Shown here one piece after another: positions 57,148 to 64,000 of a DNA stretch of 64,000 nt. The DNA comes from DATFRX01 sp035630615 (lineage in GTDB: Bacteria; Actinomycetota; Actinomycetes; Propionibacteriales; Nocardioidaceae): assembly GCA_035630615.1 (NCBI GenBank), contig DASQKI010000079.1, positions 62,001 through 126,000 of the forward strand, in the 5' to 3' direction. The number at the start of each line of letters is the position of its first letter. Within the stretch, counting starts at the first letter, position 1. The position numbers and the translations under genes were made by a program. Below the pieces are notes generated by a model. The model saw only the letters and a program-made list of their open reading frames with translations, made no database searches and was not told the origin of the DNA.

Positions 57148-57846
57148 GTGCACGTACCTGATGGATTCATCGACGCTCCGACGTCGGTGGCTGCCGGCGG
57201 CGTCGCACTGGTCGGGGTCGCAGCATGTCTGCGCGGGGCGCGGCGCGAGCTCGACGAGCGGACGGCGCCACTCGCGGGGTTGGTGGCAGCGTTCGTCTTC
57301 TCGGTCCAGATGCTCAACTTCCCGGTCGGCGCCGGCACGAGTGGTCACCTGATGGGAGGAGCGCTGGCCGCCGTCCTCATCGGACCGTGGACCGGCGCAC
57401 TGGCGGTCTCCGTTGTCCTCGGTGTCCAGGCACTGCTGTTCGCCGATGGCGGGCTCAGTGCGCTCGGCATCAACATCATCCTGATGGCTCTGATCACGGT
57501 CCTCGTGGGCTACACCAGCTTCCGGCTTCTGATGCGGGTCATGCCGCGCCGGATCACGTCGGTCCCGCTGGCCGCTGGCATCGCGGCGTTCGTCTCGGTG
57601 CCGGTCGCGGCTGCGGCGTTCGTCGGCTTCTACGCGATCGGTGGCACCAGCGACGTCAGCATCGGCGCGGTCGCCTCGGCGATGATCGGCGTCCACGTTT
57701 TGATCGGTGTCGGCGAGGGCGTCATCACGGCACTCACCGTGGGCAGCGTGCTCGCGGTCCGGCCGGACTTGGTCTATGGCGCGCGCGACCTGTTGCCCAA
57801 GCAACAACTCGAGCTGCGTCGGTCCTCGCCGGAGGCGAGCTCATGA
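57148..57846 (+). CDS. cbiM: Nickel/cobalt ECF importer subunit CbiM/NikM
   Basis: A 232-residue membrane protein starting at GTG (GGGAGG upstream). The N-terminus reads Met-His-Val-Pro-Asp-Gly-Phe, in which His2 is the metal ligand essential in CbiM/NikM. Six or seven membrane helices follow, with His in 'SGHLMGG'. The operon order M-N-Q-O is complete. The Nur box upstream favours nickel over cobalt. Confidence 0.93.
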   Translation: MHVPDGFIDAPTSVAAGGVALVGVAACLRGARRELDERTAPLAGLVAAFVFSVQMLNFPVGAGTSGHLMGGALAAVLIGPWTGALAVSVVLGVQALLFADGGLSALGINIILMALITVLVGYTSFRLLMRVMPRRITSVPLAAGIAAFVSVPVAAAAFVGFYAIGGTSDVSIGAVASAMIGVHVLIGVGEGVITALTVGSVLAVRPDLVYGARDLLPKQQLELRRSSPEASS

Positions 57847-58253
57847 GTGAGCGCAGCGAGTCAACGATGGACACAGCCGCGACGACCGAACCCACGGCAT
57901 CCGGCCCGTCCCGTCGCACTCAGCTGTTCGTCCTCGGAGGCCTGCTGGTGGCCGTCGTCCTGGCCGGCATCGTCAGCTTCTATGCCAGCTCCGATCCGGA
58001 CGGGCTCAGCAAGGTGTCGGAGGACAAAGGCTTCGCGCAGTCGGAGAAGGACCATCGGCTCGGCGACTCGCCGCTGGCCGACTACAGCACCAAGGACGTC
58101 GACAACGACCGGCTGTCCGGCGGCATGGCGGGTGTGATCGGAGTCGGGGTCACGTTCGTCGTCGCTGGTGGGCTGACGCTGCTCGTCCGCCGCCGCGGTC
58201 AATCTTCCGAGGCTTCCGACGACCCGGCTGCGGCCGAAGCGCACCGTCCGTGA
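57843..58253 (+). CDS. cbiN: CbiN/NikN (PDGLE) subunit
   Basis: A 136-residue protein with two membrane helices (about 29-48 and 98-115) and the motif 'SDPDGLSKVSEDKGF' between them, the PDGLE domain of the auxiliary N subunit that helps metal loading of CbiM. Its ATG overlaps the cbiM stop (ATGA) and its stop overlaps cbiQ (GTGA). Confidence 0.88.
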   Translation: MSERSESTMDTAATTEPTASGPSRRTQLFVLGGLLVAVVLAGIVSFYASSDPDGLSKVSEDKGFAQSEKDHRLGDSPLADYSTKDVDNDRLSGGMAGVIGVGVTFVVAGGLTLLVRRRGQSSEASDDPAAAEAHRP

Positions 58254-59017
58254 CTGCAAGCGGCTCTGACGGCCTCTATCGACCCGGTGGCAGCCGGATC
58301 CATCGGCTGCCGGCACACGCCAAGGTGCTCGCCGTGCTGGTGTTCGTCATCGCGGTCGTGTCGACGCCGGGGCAGGTGGTCGCGGCATTCGTGGCGTACG
58401 CCGGGCTCTTGGCGACCGTGACGGCTGCCTCCGGCGTCGCCGTACGCTTCCTCGCCCGTGGGCTCGTCGTCGAGACACCGTTCGTCGTCTTCGCAGCTCT
58501 GCTGCCGTTCATCGCCCGCGGCCAGCAGGTCGACGTGCTCGGCCTGTCGCTCAGCCACGACGGGCTCGTCGATGCCGGCACGCTGCTCGCCAAGGCCACG
58601 CTCGGTGTCTGGACGTCGATGCTGCTCGCCTCGACGACCCGGCCACAGGAGCTCGTCGCGGGCTTGCAGCGGCTGCGGCTGCCGGGGCTGTTGGTCGAGA
58701 CGCTGTCGTTCATGGTCCGCTACCTCGACGTGGTCACCGATGACCTGCGACGGATGCGGATCGCCCGCGAGTCCCGCGCGTTCAGCGCCCGAGGGCCGCG
58801 GCACTGGAAGGTGCTTGCAACGTCGGCGGGCGCGTTGTTCGTACGGTCCTACGAGAGAGGCGAGCGGGTGCATCTGGCCATGTTGAGCCGCGGTTATGCC
58901 GGTCGACTCGTGTTGTCGGCCGACCGGGCGGCGACCCGGCGCGACTGGTTCACGGCCGCGCTGCTCCCCGCTTGCGGCGTCGCGATCGCGGTCGCAGCTC
59001 GGGTCGGTGCGTCATGA
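58250..59017 (+). CDS. cbiQ: Energy-coupling factor transmembrane subunit CbiQ
   Basis: A 255-residue T component with about five membrane helices. 'LSFMVRYLDVVTDDLRRMRIARESRAF' contains the coupling-helix Ala-Arg-Glu-Ser-Arg motif that docks to the ATPase, and a second Arg-rich segment 'LAMLSRGYAG' follows. It starts at GTG, overlapping cbiN by four bases. Confidence 0.9.
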   Translation: MTASGSDGLYRPGGSRIHRLPAHAKVLAVLVFVIAVVSTPGQVVAAFVAYAGLLATVTAASGVAVRFLARGLVVETPFVVFAALLPFIARGQQVDVLGLSLSHDGLVDAGTLLAKATLGVWTSMLLASTTRPQELVAGLQRLRLPGLLVETLSFMVRYLDVVTDDLRRMRIARESRAFSARGPRHWKVLATSAGALFVRSYERGERVHLAMLSRGYAGRLVLSADRAATRRDWFTAALLPACGVAIAVAARVGAS

Positions 59018-59051
59018 CCGGCGCTCATGCGGAGACGGAGGAGGCGGCGTG

Positions 59052-59837
59052 GTGACGACACCGGCGTTGGAGGTACGCGACCTCGCCTATGCCTATCCGG
59101 ACGGTCGACAGGTGCTGTACGGCGTCAGCCTCACGATGCACGCGGGCGAACGGGTGGCGCTCCTCGGCCCCAACGGAGCCGGCAAGACCACGCTGGTCCT
59201 GCATCTCAACGGCATCCTGACCGCCGGCCATGGGTCGGTCACCGTCGCCGGTCTGCCGGTCGAACCCCAACACCTGCAGGAGATCCGGCGTCGCGTCGGC
59301 ATCGTGTTCCAGGACCCTGACGACCAGCTCTTTATGCCCACCGTCGCCGAGGACGTGGGGTTCGGCCCGACCAATCTGGGTCTGGATCGCGAGGCGGTGG
59401 CCGAACGTGTGTCCGAGGCATTGGCGGCAGTCGGCATGTCCGACCATGCCGATCGGGCGCCGCACCATCTGTCCTTCGGCCAGCGTCGCCGCGTCGCGGT
59501 CGCTACGGTGTTGGCGATGCGGCCGGAGCTGCTGGTTCTCGACGAGCCGACCAGCAACCTCGATCCGGCCAGCCGCCGCGAGCTGGCCGACATCCTCGAG
59601 ACCCTGTCGCTGCCGACGCTCATCGTGACCCACGACCTGCCGTACGCCTGGCAGTTGTGCCCTCGGTCCGTGTTGCTCGACGAGGGCGTCATCGCGGCCG
59701 ATCGACCGACGGCGGAGATGCTCACCGACGAGGAGTTGCTGCGGGCGCACCGACTGGAGCTGCCCTACGGCTTCGATCCGACGGTGGCGCCGCCGGCGAG
59801 TCTGCAGTGGGCGTCTGTCAGGCCGCGTCGGACCTAG
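59052..59837 (+). CDS. cbiO: Energy-coupling factor ATPase CbiO
   Basis: A 261-residue ATPase from one of two adjacent GTG codons (59049 or 59052; GGAGGAGG favours the second). Walker A 'GPNGAGKTTL', Q loop in 'VFQDPDDQLFMPTVAEDVGFGP' (the ECF-specific helix region), signature 'LSFGQRRRVAVA' and Walker B 'LLVLDEPTSNLDP' are present. It powers the CbiMNQ metal importer. Its 3' end overlaps the convergent hydrolase gene by 20 bases. Confidence 0.92.
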   Translation: MTTPALEVRDLAYAYPDGRQVLYGVSLTMHAGERVALLGPNGAGKTTLVLHLNGILTAGHGSVTVAGLPVEPQHLQEIRRRVGIVFQDPDDQLFMPTVAEDVGFGPTNLGLDREAVAERVSEALAAVGMSDHADRAPHHLSFGQRRRVAVATVLAMRPELLVLDEPTSNLDPASRRELADILETLSLPTLIVTHDLPYAWQLCPRSVLLDEGVIAADRPTAEMLTDEELLRAHRLELPYGFDPTVAPPASLQWASVRPRRT

Positions 59838-60618
59838 CCTCGGCGCTTGCGCGCAAGATGACCTCGGCGATCAGCTCGGGGTTGTCGCCCATCGGTACGT
59901 GTCCGCAGCCAGGCAGCGAGATGTGGACGGCATTCGGCAACCGGCGTCGGGCGATGTCGGCCTGGCGTGGAAACAAGACGCGATCGCGGTCGCCCCAGGC
60001 GATGGTCGTCGGGACCGATGGGACCGCCCGGCAGTGGTAGGCCTTGCCTGCTGCGGCGGTCGGCTTGAACGCGACCGAGTCGCGCATCGCCATCGCGTCG
60101 CCGAGGAAACGTACTTCGTCGATCCGATCCGGGCGAGAGTAGATCGTGCGTACGCTCTCGCGGCGCAGCCGGGGGTTGGCCGCGATCCGGCGCAGCATCG
60201 ACTCGGGGATGCGGGTCGACATCCGCAGCGAGCTCAGGAGCGCAACGGCGTACCGGCGCTCCGCCGCGGTCCAAAAGCCGGCGGGGGAGAGTGTGGTCAC
60301 GCTGCGAGCGAGACCGGCGGCTCCGAGCTCGAGGGCGATCGCGCCGCCCAGCGAGTTGCCCGCGATGTGCGGCGTCTCGATGCCGAGGTCGTCGATGAAC
60401 GCGCCGAAGTTGGTGATCGTCGTCGGCATGTCGTAGGTCATGTCCTCGGGCAGCCCGGGCGACTCGCCGAAGCCCGGCAGGTCGACGGCGATGACCTCGT
60501 GCTCCTCGGCCAGCAGCGGGATGACCGGATCCCAGGCCTGGCGCCGATGCCCGATGCCGTGGATCAACAGCAGTCGTTCGCCTGCACCGGTACGCAGGTA
60601 GCGAATGTCGATGCCCAT
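59818..60618 (-). CDS. Alpha/beta hydrolase
   Basis: A 266-residue hydrolase from the ATG at 60618 (GGAGG upstream). 'LLIHGIGHRRQAWDPVIPLL' gives the oxyanion loop, 'AGNSLGGAIAL' the nucleophile Ser elbow near residue 90, Asp in 'WGDRDRVL' and His in 'GCGHVPMGDNPE' the rest of the triad. The dyad GTGACA-N7-TGTCAC lies 37 bases upstream of its start and is repeated before the acyl-CoA racemase gene at 62452, so these genes probably share a repressor and act on related acyl compounds. Confidence 0.85.
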   Translation of the reverse strand: MGIDIRYLRTGAGERLLLIHGIGHRRQAWDPVIPLLAEEHEVIAVDLPGFGESPGLPEDMTYDMPTTITNFGAFIDDLGIETPHIAGNSLGGAIALELGAAGLARSVTTLSPAGFWTAAERRYAVALLSSLRMSTRIPESMLRRIAANPRLRRESVRTIYSRPDRIDEVRFLGDAMAMRDSVAFKPTAAAGKAYHCRAVPSVPTTIAWGDRDRVLFPRQADIARRRLPNAVHISLPGCGHVPMGDNPELIAEVILRASAEARSDAA

Positions 60619-60651
60619 GGGTACCTCCGAGTCGACGTCCCCCACGTGGGC

Positions 60652-60676
60652 TATGTGACAGTCATGGTGTCACATA
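60652..60676. promoter_or_regulatory. Operator GTGACA-N7-TGTCAC, site 1
   Basis: TATGTGACA (60652-60660) and TGTCACATA (60668-60676) form a 9-bp perfect dyad with seven bases between. It lies upstream of the alpha/beta hydrolase and touches the 3' end of the methyltransferase gene. The same core is found at 62424-62442. Confidence 0.65.
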
Positions 60677-61542
60677 ACCGTATCCAAGCCCGGCGGGACT
60701 GGAATGAGCTCAGCGATCGGCACGTCGGCCTCGGCGGCTGGACGCGAGACGAACAACTCGGCGTGGTAGTAGCCGGTGTCTTCCTTGCCGGCCGCCGACA
60801 GGCCCAGCATGTCGATCCGCTTCAGTGCCGCCTGCTGTTCTTCGGCGTCGGTGAAGCGCCGTTGCGGGAAGGTCCGGGTGGCGAGTTTCTCGGTGACCAG
60901 GCCGAAGCCGGCCAGCGCCGACGCGATCGGGCCGTACGACACCTCGCGAAGCACCAGTGCCACGACCCAAGGCGGCTCCGCGACGGCGCCGAGCACACGC
61001 TCGAACGTCAGATGGCCGATGTATCCGACGCCGCCGCTGACGGTGATCATCGTCGCGTCCGACACCGCGGACCGAAACGCCGGGCTCGGCTCGTCGGCCT
61101 CGAGGTTTTCGGCGAAGGCCTCGTCGAGCAGGCCGACCCGGGCGGCATAGCGGACCGCCGGTGCCGCGAGGTCATGACCGACCATGCGAGGGGCGCCGGG
61201 CAGCTGGCGGGCCGCGAAGTACGAGCGGTCGTGCGCGATCAGATCGGTCGCCGTAGCCGAGTCGGGCTCGGCGGCGTAGTGGTCGTATAGGTCGACCAGC
61301 GACACGTCATGGGCGAGCAGGGCGGCGTTGACCCCGTATGAGCAGCACAGGTCGACGATCGTCTCGCGTCGCCGCCGTACCGCGAGCATGGCTCGGATCG
61401 CGCCCTGGGCATGATGCGGGATCTGGTAGTCGTACGGGCGCAGCGCCGCGTAGTAGGCCCGCGGGTCGTCGCGGTCGTAGATGTCGTCGAAGCTGGTCTT
61501 GCCGGCGAGGGGATCGCCCTCGGCGAGTTCCCGCGGTGACAT
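60670..61542 (-). CDS. Methyltransferase-like protein with an atypical SAM motif
   Basis: A 290-residue protein. 'TIVDLCCSYGVNAALL' near residue 62 stands where class I methyltransferases have Asp-x-Gly-x-Gly-x-Gly; only the second half fits, so SAM binding is uncertain. Later blocks 'MITVSGGVGYIGHLTFERVLGAV' resemble a central beta sheet with a Gly-rich turn. It is on the same strand as the DtxR-like gene, 30 bases downstream of it, and is probably cotranscribed. Its activity is not known. Confidence 0.65.
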   Translation of the reverse strand: MSPRELAEGDPLAGKTSFDDIYDRDDPRAYYAALRPYDYQIPHHAQGAIRAMLAVRRRRETIVDLCCSYGVNAALLAHDVSLVDLYDHYAAEPDSATATDLIAHDRSYFAARQLPGAPRMVGHDLAAPAVRYAARVGLLDEAFAENLEADEPSPAFRSAVSDATMITVSGGVGYIGHLTFERVLGAVAEPPWVVALVLREVSYGPIASALAGFGLVTEKLATRTFPQRRFTDAEEQQAALKRIDMLGLSAAGKEDTGYYHAELFVSRPAAEADVPIAELIPVPPGLDTVM

Positions 61543-61572
61543 CGGCTCCTCCCGACTGTGGACGCTGCGACG

Positions 61573-62238
61573 TTATCCGATCGGCTCGACGAACAATGCG
61601 CTGGCGTCCTGACGGGTCAGCCGGATCGTGCCGCCGGGTGCCTCGACGACGACGTCGGAGCCGTCCGTGGCGGCGACGATCTCGATGCCGGGGAAGCAGC
61701 CGATCGACGCCAGCCGAGGCAACTGCTCGGGGTCGTCCTGCAAGACCTCGCCGATCCGCAGCAACCGGACCGGGCGCGGCGTAGGCCCGGCCGCCTCGGC
61801 GAGCGACATCGCGCCGGCCGCCGTATCGGGTTGTGATTCCTCGCCCGACGGTGGGATCGGCCCGCCATAGGGCGACGTGACGCCGTCGCGCAGCTGTCGC
61901 GTCATCTTGGCCACGACGATGTCGCCGGCGACCCGCTCCCAACGGCAGGCCTCGGCGTGCACGTCGGCCCAGGCGACGCCGAGTACTTGGGCCAGGAACG
62001 CCTCGATCGTTCGGTGCCGGCGTACCGCCGAAGTCGCCCGCTCCCGGCCCTCCGAGGTCAGAGCCCAGCCCGCTGGCGTCGAGGTGAGCAGGCCTGCCTC
62101 GGCCGCGGTCTGCGCGGTCGCCGCCACCGCGGGATCGTGCAGCCGGGCGCGGAGGTGTGGCTCGTTGGCCGGTACGCGGTCCTCGTCGCAATCGGCGACG
62201 ACGCGCAGCAGCGTGTCCACGCGGACTTCCACGCTCAT
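61573..62238 (-). CDS. DtxR-like metal-dependent regulator with altered ligands
   Basis: A 221-residue protein from the ATG at 62238. 'RHRTIEAFLAQVLGVAWADVHAEACRWERVAGDIV' aligns with the dimerisation and metal-binding helix of DtxR/IdeR ('...HEEAC.LEH.IS'), but the usual Leu-Glu-His reads Trp-Glu-Arg here, losing a His ligand. A Cys-less SPYGGPIP turn follows, and the C-terminal 65 residues are a FeoA-like SH3 domain. The N-terminal helix-turn-helix is divergent. Metal sensing may be weakened or changed. It precedes the atypical methyltransferase gene. Confidence 0.75.
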   Translation of the reverse strand: MSVEVRVDTLLRVVADCDEDRVPANEPHLRARLHDPAVAATAQTAAEAGLLTSTPAGWALTSEGRERATSAVRRHRTIEAFLAQVLGVAWADVHAEACRWERVAGDIVVAKMTRQLRDGVTSPYGGPIPPSGEESQPDTAAGAMSLAEAAGPTPRPVRLLRIGEVLQDDPEQLPRLASIGCFPGIEIVAATDGSDVVVEAPGGTIRLTRQDASALFVEPIG

Positions 62239-62344
62239 GCCGTCCTCGGCCTCCATGGATCGGTGCCGTCGTCAACGCCAACCTAGCCAGCCGCGCCGAT
62301 GTTCCGCATGGCTGCCGTCTCACCTCCCCTGTTAGACCCCGAGT

Positions 62345-62396
62345 TTTGGCGTGAGATTCAGCTTTGAGGGCCGGCCGAGTCGAATCTCACGCCAAA
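62345..62396. repeat. 15-bp perfect inverted repeat in a divergent gap
   Basis: TTTGGCGTGAGATTC (62345-62359) and GAATCTCACGCCAAA (62382-62396), 22 bases apart, lie between the divergent DtxR-like gene and the acyl-CoA racemase gene, so they are unlikely to be a terminator of either. Confidence 0.75.
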
Positions 62397-62414
62397 CATG
62401 GGTTTCGCGAGCGG

Positions 62415-62445
62415 TTGACGATCGTGACAGTGGTGCTGTCACAAT
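62415..62445 (+). promoter_or_regulatory. Promoter with operator GTGACA-N7-TGTCAC, site 2
   Basis: TTGACG (62415-62420) is a -35, CACAAT (62440-62445) a -10 six bases before the ATG at 62452, and the dyad GTGACA-N7-TGTCAC (62424-62442) lies between and over them, ideal for repression. The dyad matches the one at 60655-60673. Confidence 0.65.
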
Positions 62446-62451
62446 CGGAGT

Positions 62452-63627
62452 ATGAGCTCCGGACCCCTGCACGGCGTACGCGTCGTCGAGCTGGCCGGCA
62501 TCGGTCCGGCGCCGTTCGCCGCGATGCTGCTGGCGGACCTCGGCGCCGACGTGATCCGGATCGATCGGCCCGGCGGCGGGCTGCAACCGGCGCCACCGGA
62601 CTACAACCTGCTCGCCCGGGGTCGACCGAGCGTGGCGATCGACCTCAAGCGGCCGGAGGGAGTACGCGCGGTCCTTGATCTTGTCGGTGCCGCGGACGTA
62701 CTCCTCGAGGGCTTCCGCCCCGGCGTCGCCGAGCGCCTCGGCCTCGGGCCCGACGACTGCCACGCGGTCAACCCCCGACTGGTCTACGGCCGGATGACCG
62801 GATGGGGTCAGGACGGCCCGCTGGCCCAGAGGGCAGGGCACGACATCGACTACATCGCACTGTCCGGCGTACTCCACGGGATCGGCCGGGCCGGTGGGCC
62901 GCCGCAGATCCCCACGAATCTCCTCGGCGACTTCGGTGGCGGCGGCCTGTACCTCGTCGTCGGTGTACTCGCGGCGCTCGTCGAGTCCCGTGCGTCGGGC
63001 CAGGGCCAGGTCGTCGACGCCGCGATCGTCGACGGCAGTGCTCATCTCGCGACGATGATCGCGGGTCTGGTCGCGGGCGGCGTCTGGCGCGACGAGCGAG
63101 GGGTCAACCTGCTCGACGGTGGTGCGCCGTTCTACGACGTCTACGAGACGGCCGACGGTGGACACATCGCCCTCGGGGCGCTGGAGCCGCAGTTTTGGCA
63201 AGCCTTCCTCGATCGGTTGGCCAGCATCGATGTCGATGTCGACGAGCTGCCGGACCGCAACGACTTGAGCACCTGGCCATTGCTACGCAAACGGCTGGCC
63301 GAGACCTTCGCGACTCGGACCCGAGACGAGTGGGTCGGAGTCTTCGACGGCAGCGACGCCTGCGTGACGCCGGTGCTGTCGATGACTGAGGCGGCGGCCC
63401 AACCGCATCTCGCCGCGCGCGGCACGTACGTCGACCACGCGGGCGTGACCCAACCGGCGCCGGCTCCACGCTTCTCGCGTACTCCCGCAACGCTGTCGAC
63501 ACCACCGACCCACCCCGGCGCCGACAGCGCAGAAGCCTTGCGGCGTTGGGGTATCGGCGACGTCGACGCACTTGTCGAAGCCGGCGTCGTCATCCAAGCG
63601 TCCACGACCGGCGAACCGAAGGAGTGA
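62452..63627 (+). CDS. Alpha-methylacyl-CoA racemase (CaiB/BaiF CoA-transferase family)
   Basis: A 391-residue protein. 'GVRVVELAGIGPAPFAAMLLADLGADVIRID' is the family opening. His in 'RAGHDIDYIALSG', Asp in 'NLLGDFGGGG' and Glu in 'YDVYETADGGHIALGALEPQFW' correspond to the catalytic His-Asp-Glu set of mycobacterial alpha-methylacyl-CoA racemase, which epimerises 2-methyl branched acyl-CoAs for beta-oxidation. TGA is followed after two bases by the acyl-CoA dehydrogenase gene. A leaderless promoter with a repressor dyad controls it. Confidence 0.9.
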   Translation: MSSGPLHGVRVVELAGIGPAPFAAMLLADLGADVIRIDRPGGGLQPAPPDYNLLARGRPSVAIDLKRPEGVRAVLDLVGAADVLLEGFRPGVAERLGLGPDDCHAVNPRLVYGRMTGWGQDGPLAQRAGHDIDYIALSGVLHGIGRAGGPPQIPTNLLGDFGGGGLYLVVGVLAALVESRASGQGQVVDAAIVDGSAHLATMIAGLVAGGVWRDERGVNLLDGGAPFYDVYETADGGHIALGALEPQFWQAFLDRLASIDVDVDELPDRNDLSTWPLLRKRLAETFATRTRDEWVGVFDGSDACVTPVLSMTEAAAQPHLAARGTYVDHAGVTQPAPAPRFSRTPATLSTPPTHPGADSAEALRRWGIGDVDALVEAGVVIQASTTGEPKE

Positions 63628-63629
63628 CC

Positions 63630-64000
63630 ATGCGGCGCACCATCTTCGAGGCCGAGCACGACGCGTTCCGCGAGTCGGTGCGGGCGTTCTGCGACAAGGA
63701 GATCGTGCCGCACCACAAGGAGTGGGAAGCCGCCGGGATCGTCCCGAGGGAGCTGTGGCTCGAAGCCGGCAAGCAGGGCTTCCTCGGGTTCATGGTGCCG
63801 GAGGAGTACGGCGGGGGTGGGCAGCGCGACTTCCGGTTCAACGCCGTACTCATCGAGGAGATCACGCGATGCGGCGCGAGCGGCCCCGGGTTTGGAGTGC
63901 ACACCGACATCAACTCGGCGTACCTGCTCGACCTCGCGACCGACGAGCAGAAGGCCCGTTGGCTGCCCGGCTTCGCGAGTGGCGAGCTCATCACGGCAAT
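63630..64000 (+). CDS. Acyl-CoA dehydrogenase, N-terminal part (runs off the window)
   Basis: An ORF open to the right edge, starting with ATG at 63630 with GGAG upstream. Its first 123 residues, 'FRESVRAFCDKEIVPHHKEWE', 'GFLGFMVPEEYGGGG' and 'RWLPGFASGELITA', are the N-terminal helical domain of acyl-CoA dehydrogenases. With the racemase upstream it should oxidise acyl-CoA in a fatty-acid or sterol side-chain pathway. Confidence 0.9.
   Translation, partial: MRRTIFEAEHDAFRESVRAFCDKEIVPHHKEWEAAGIVPRELWLEAGKQGFLGFMVPEEYGGGGQRDFRFNAVLIEEITRCGASGPGFGVHTDINSAYLLDLATDEQKARWLPGFASGELITA

Overview
The window is high-GC, gene-dense DNA (no gap above about 250 bp) from an actinobacterium. Signs of this are the F420/PPOX-type flavoprotein, ECF sigma factors with zinc-finger or DGPF partners, CsoR and CmtR-like metal sensors, a Nur-type nickel box, and many genes whose start codon lies only 6-7 bases after a -10 hexamer, the leaderless arrangement common in this phylum. 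I cannot name the genus. I see no rRNA, tRNA, CRISPR array, transposase or prophage.

Left part (1-12.5 kb): a cysteine-rich double-psi-barrel protein, a Tat-exported protein and a MauE-like membrane protein form a redox/disulfide-looking operon. Next is a PheS-like ligase with a fused FDX-ACB domain, preceded by a leaderless 26-codon leader ORF and an anti-Shine-Dalgarno sequence, which looks like translational attenuation. Then come a lone EF-Tu domain-2 protein, methyltransferases, dehydrogenases, a CmtR-like/CDF cadmium-lead-zinc pair and a CsoR/CopZ/DUF3105/DUF305 copper group. From 12.8 to 20 kb two glycogen-debranching-type paralogues flank an LLM oxidoreductase, a methyltransferase and a LacI repressor; the first paralogue has changed residues in two active-site motifs.

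Middle (20-32.6 kb): a hydroxyacid dehydrogenase, an ECF42-type sigma factor with its DGPF partner, TrpB2, a two-component system, a tautomerase-like gene, an ECF sigma factor with two small zinc-finger proteins around an MFS exporter, and an AraC regulator with an alpha/beta hydrolase and an NTF2-like protein.

The most coherent block is 32.7-49.8 kb. It contains an M19 dipeptidase, an M20 hydrolase, an N-acylamino-acid racemase (OSBS/NSAR family), a COG3375-like GNAT transferase, three S12 serine hydrolases, a class A beta-lactamase-like protein, a complete oligopeptide ABC importer with a permease-ATPase fusion, and a PucR regulator. None of the four serine enzymes has a signal peptide. Together they read as a pathway that imports D-residue peptides (for example from peptidoglycan), cleaves them in the cytoplasm, and converts D- to L-amino acids by N-acylation, racemisation and deacylation.

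Right part (49.8-64 kb): an XdhC-like protein, a membrane-tethered protein with serine at every third residue for 25 repeats, an aldo/keto reductase, a GbsR/MarR repressor whose operator also precedes an ABC drug exporter, a Nur-boxed CbiMNQO nickel/cobalt importer, a DtxR-like regulator with an atypical methyltransferase, and the start of an alpha-methylacyl-CoA racemase/acyl-CoA dehydrogenase operon. That operon shares a GTGACA-N7-TGTCAC operator with a nearby alpha/beta hydrolase. Several intergenic gaps carry long perfect or near-perfect inverted repeats of differing sequence.
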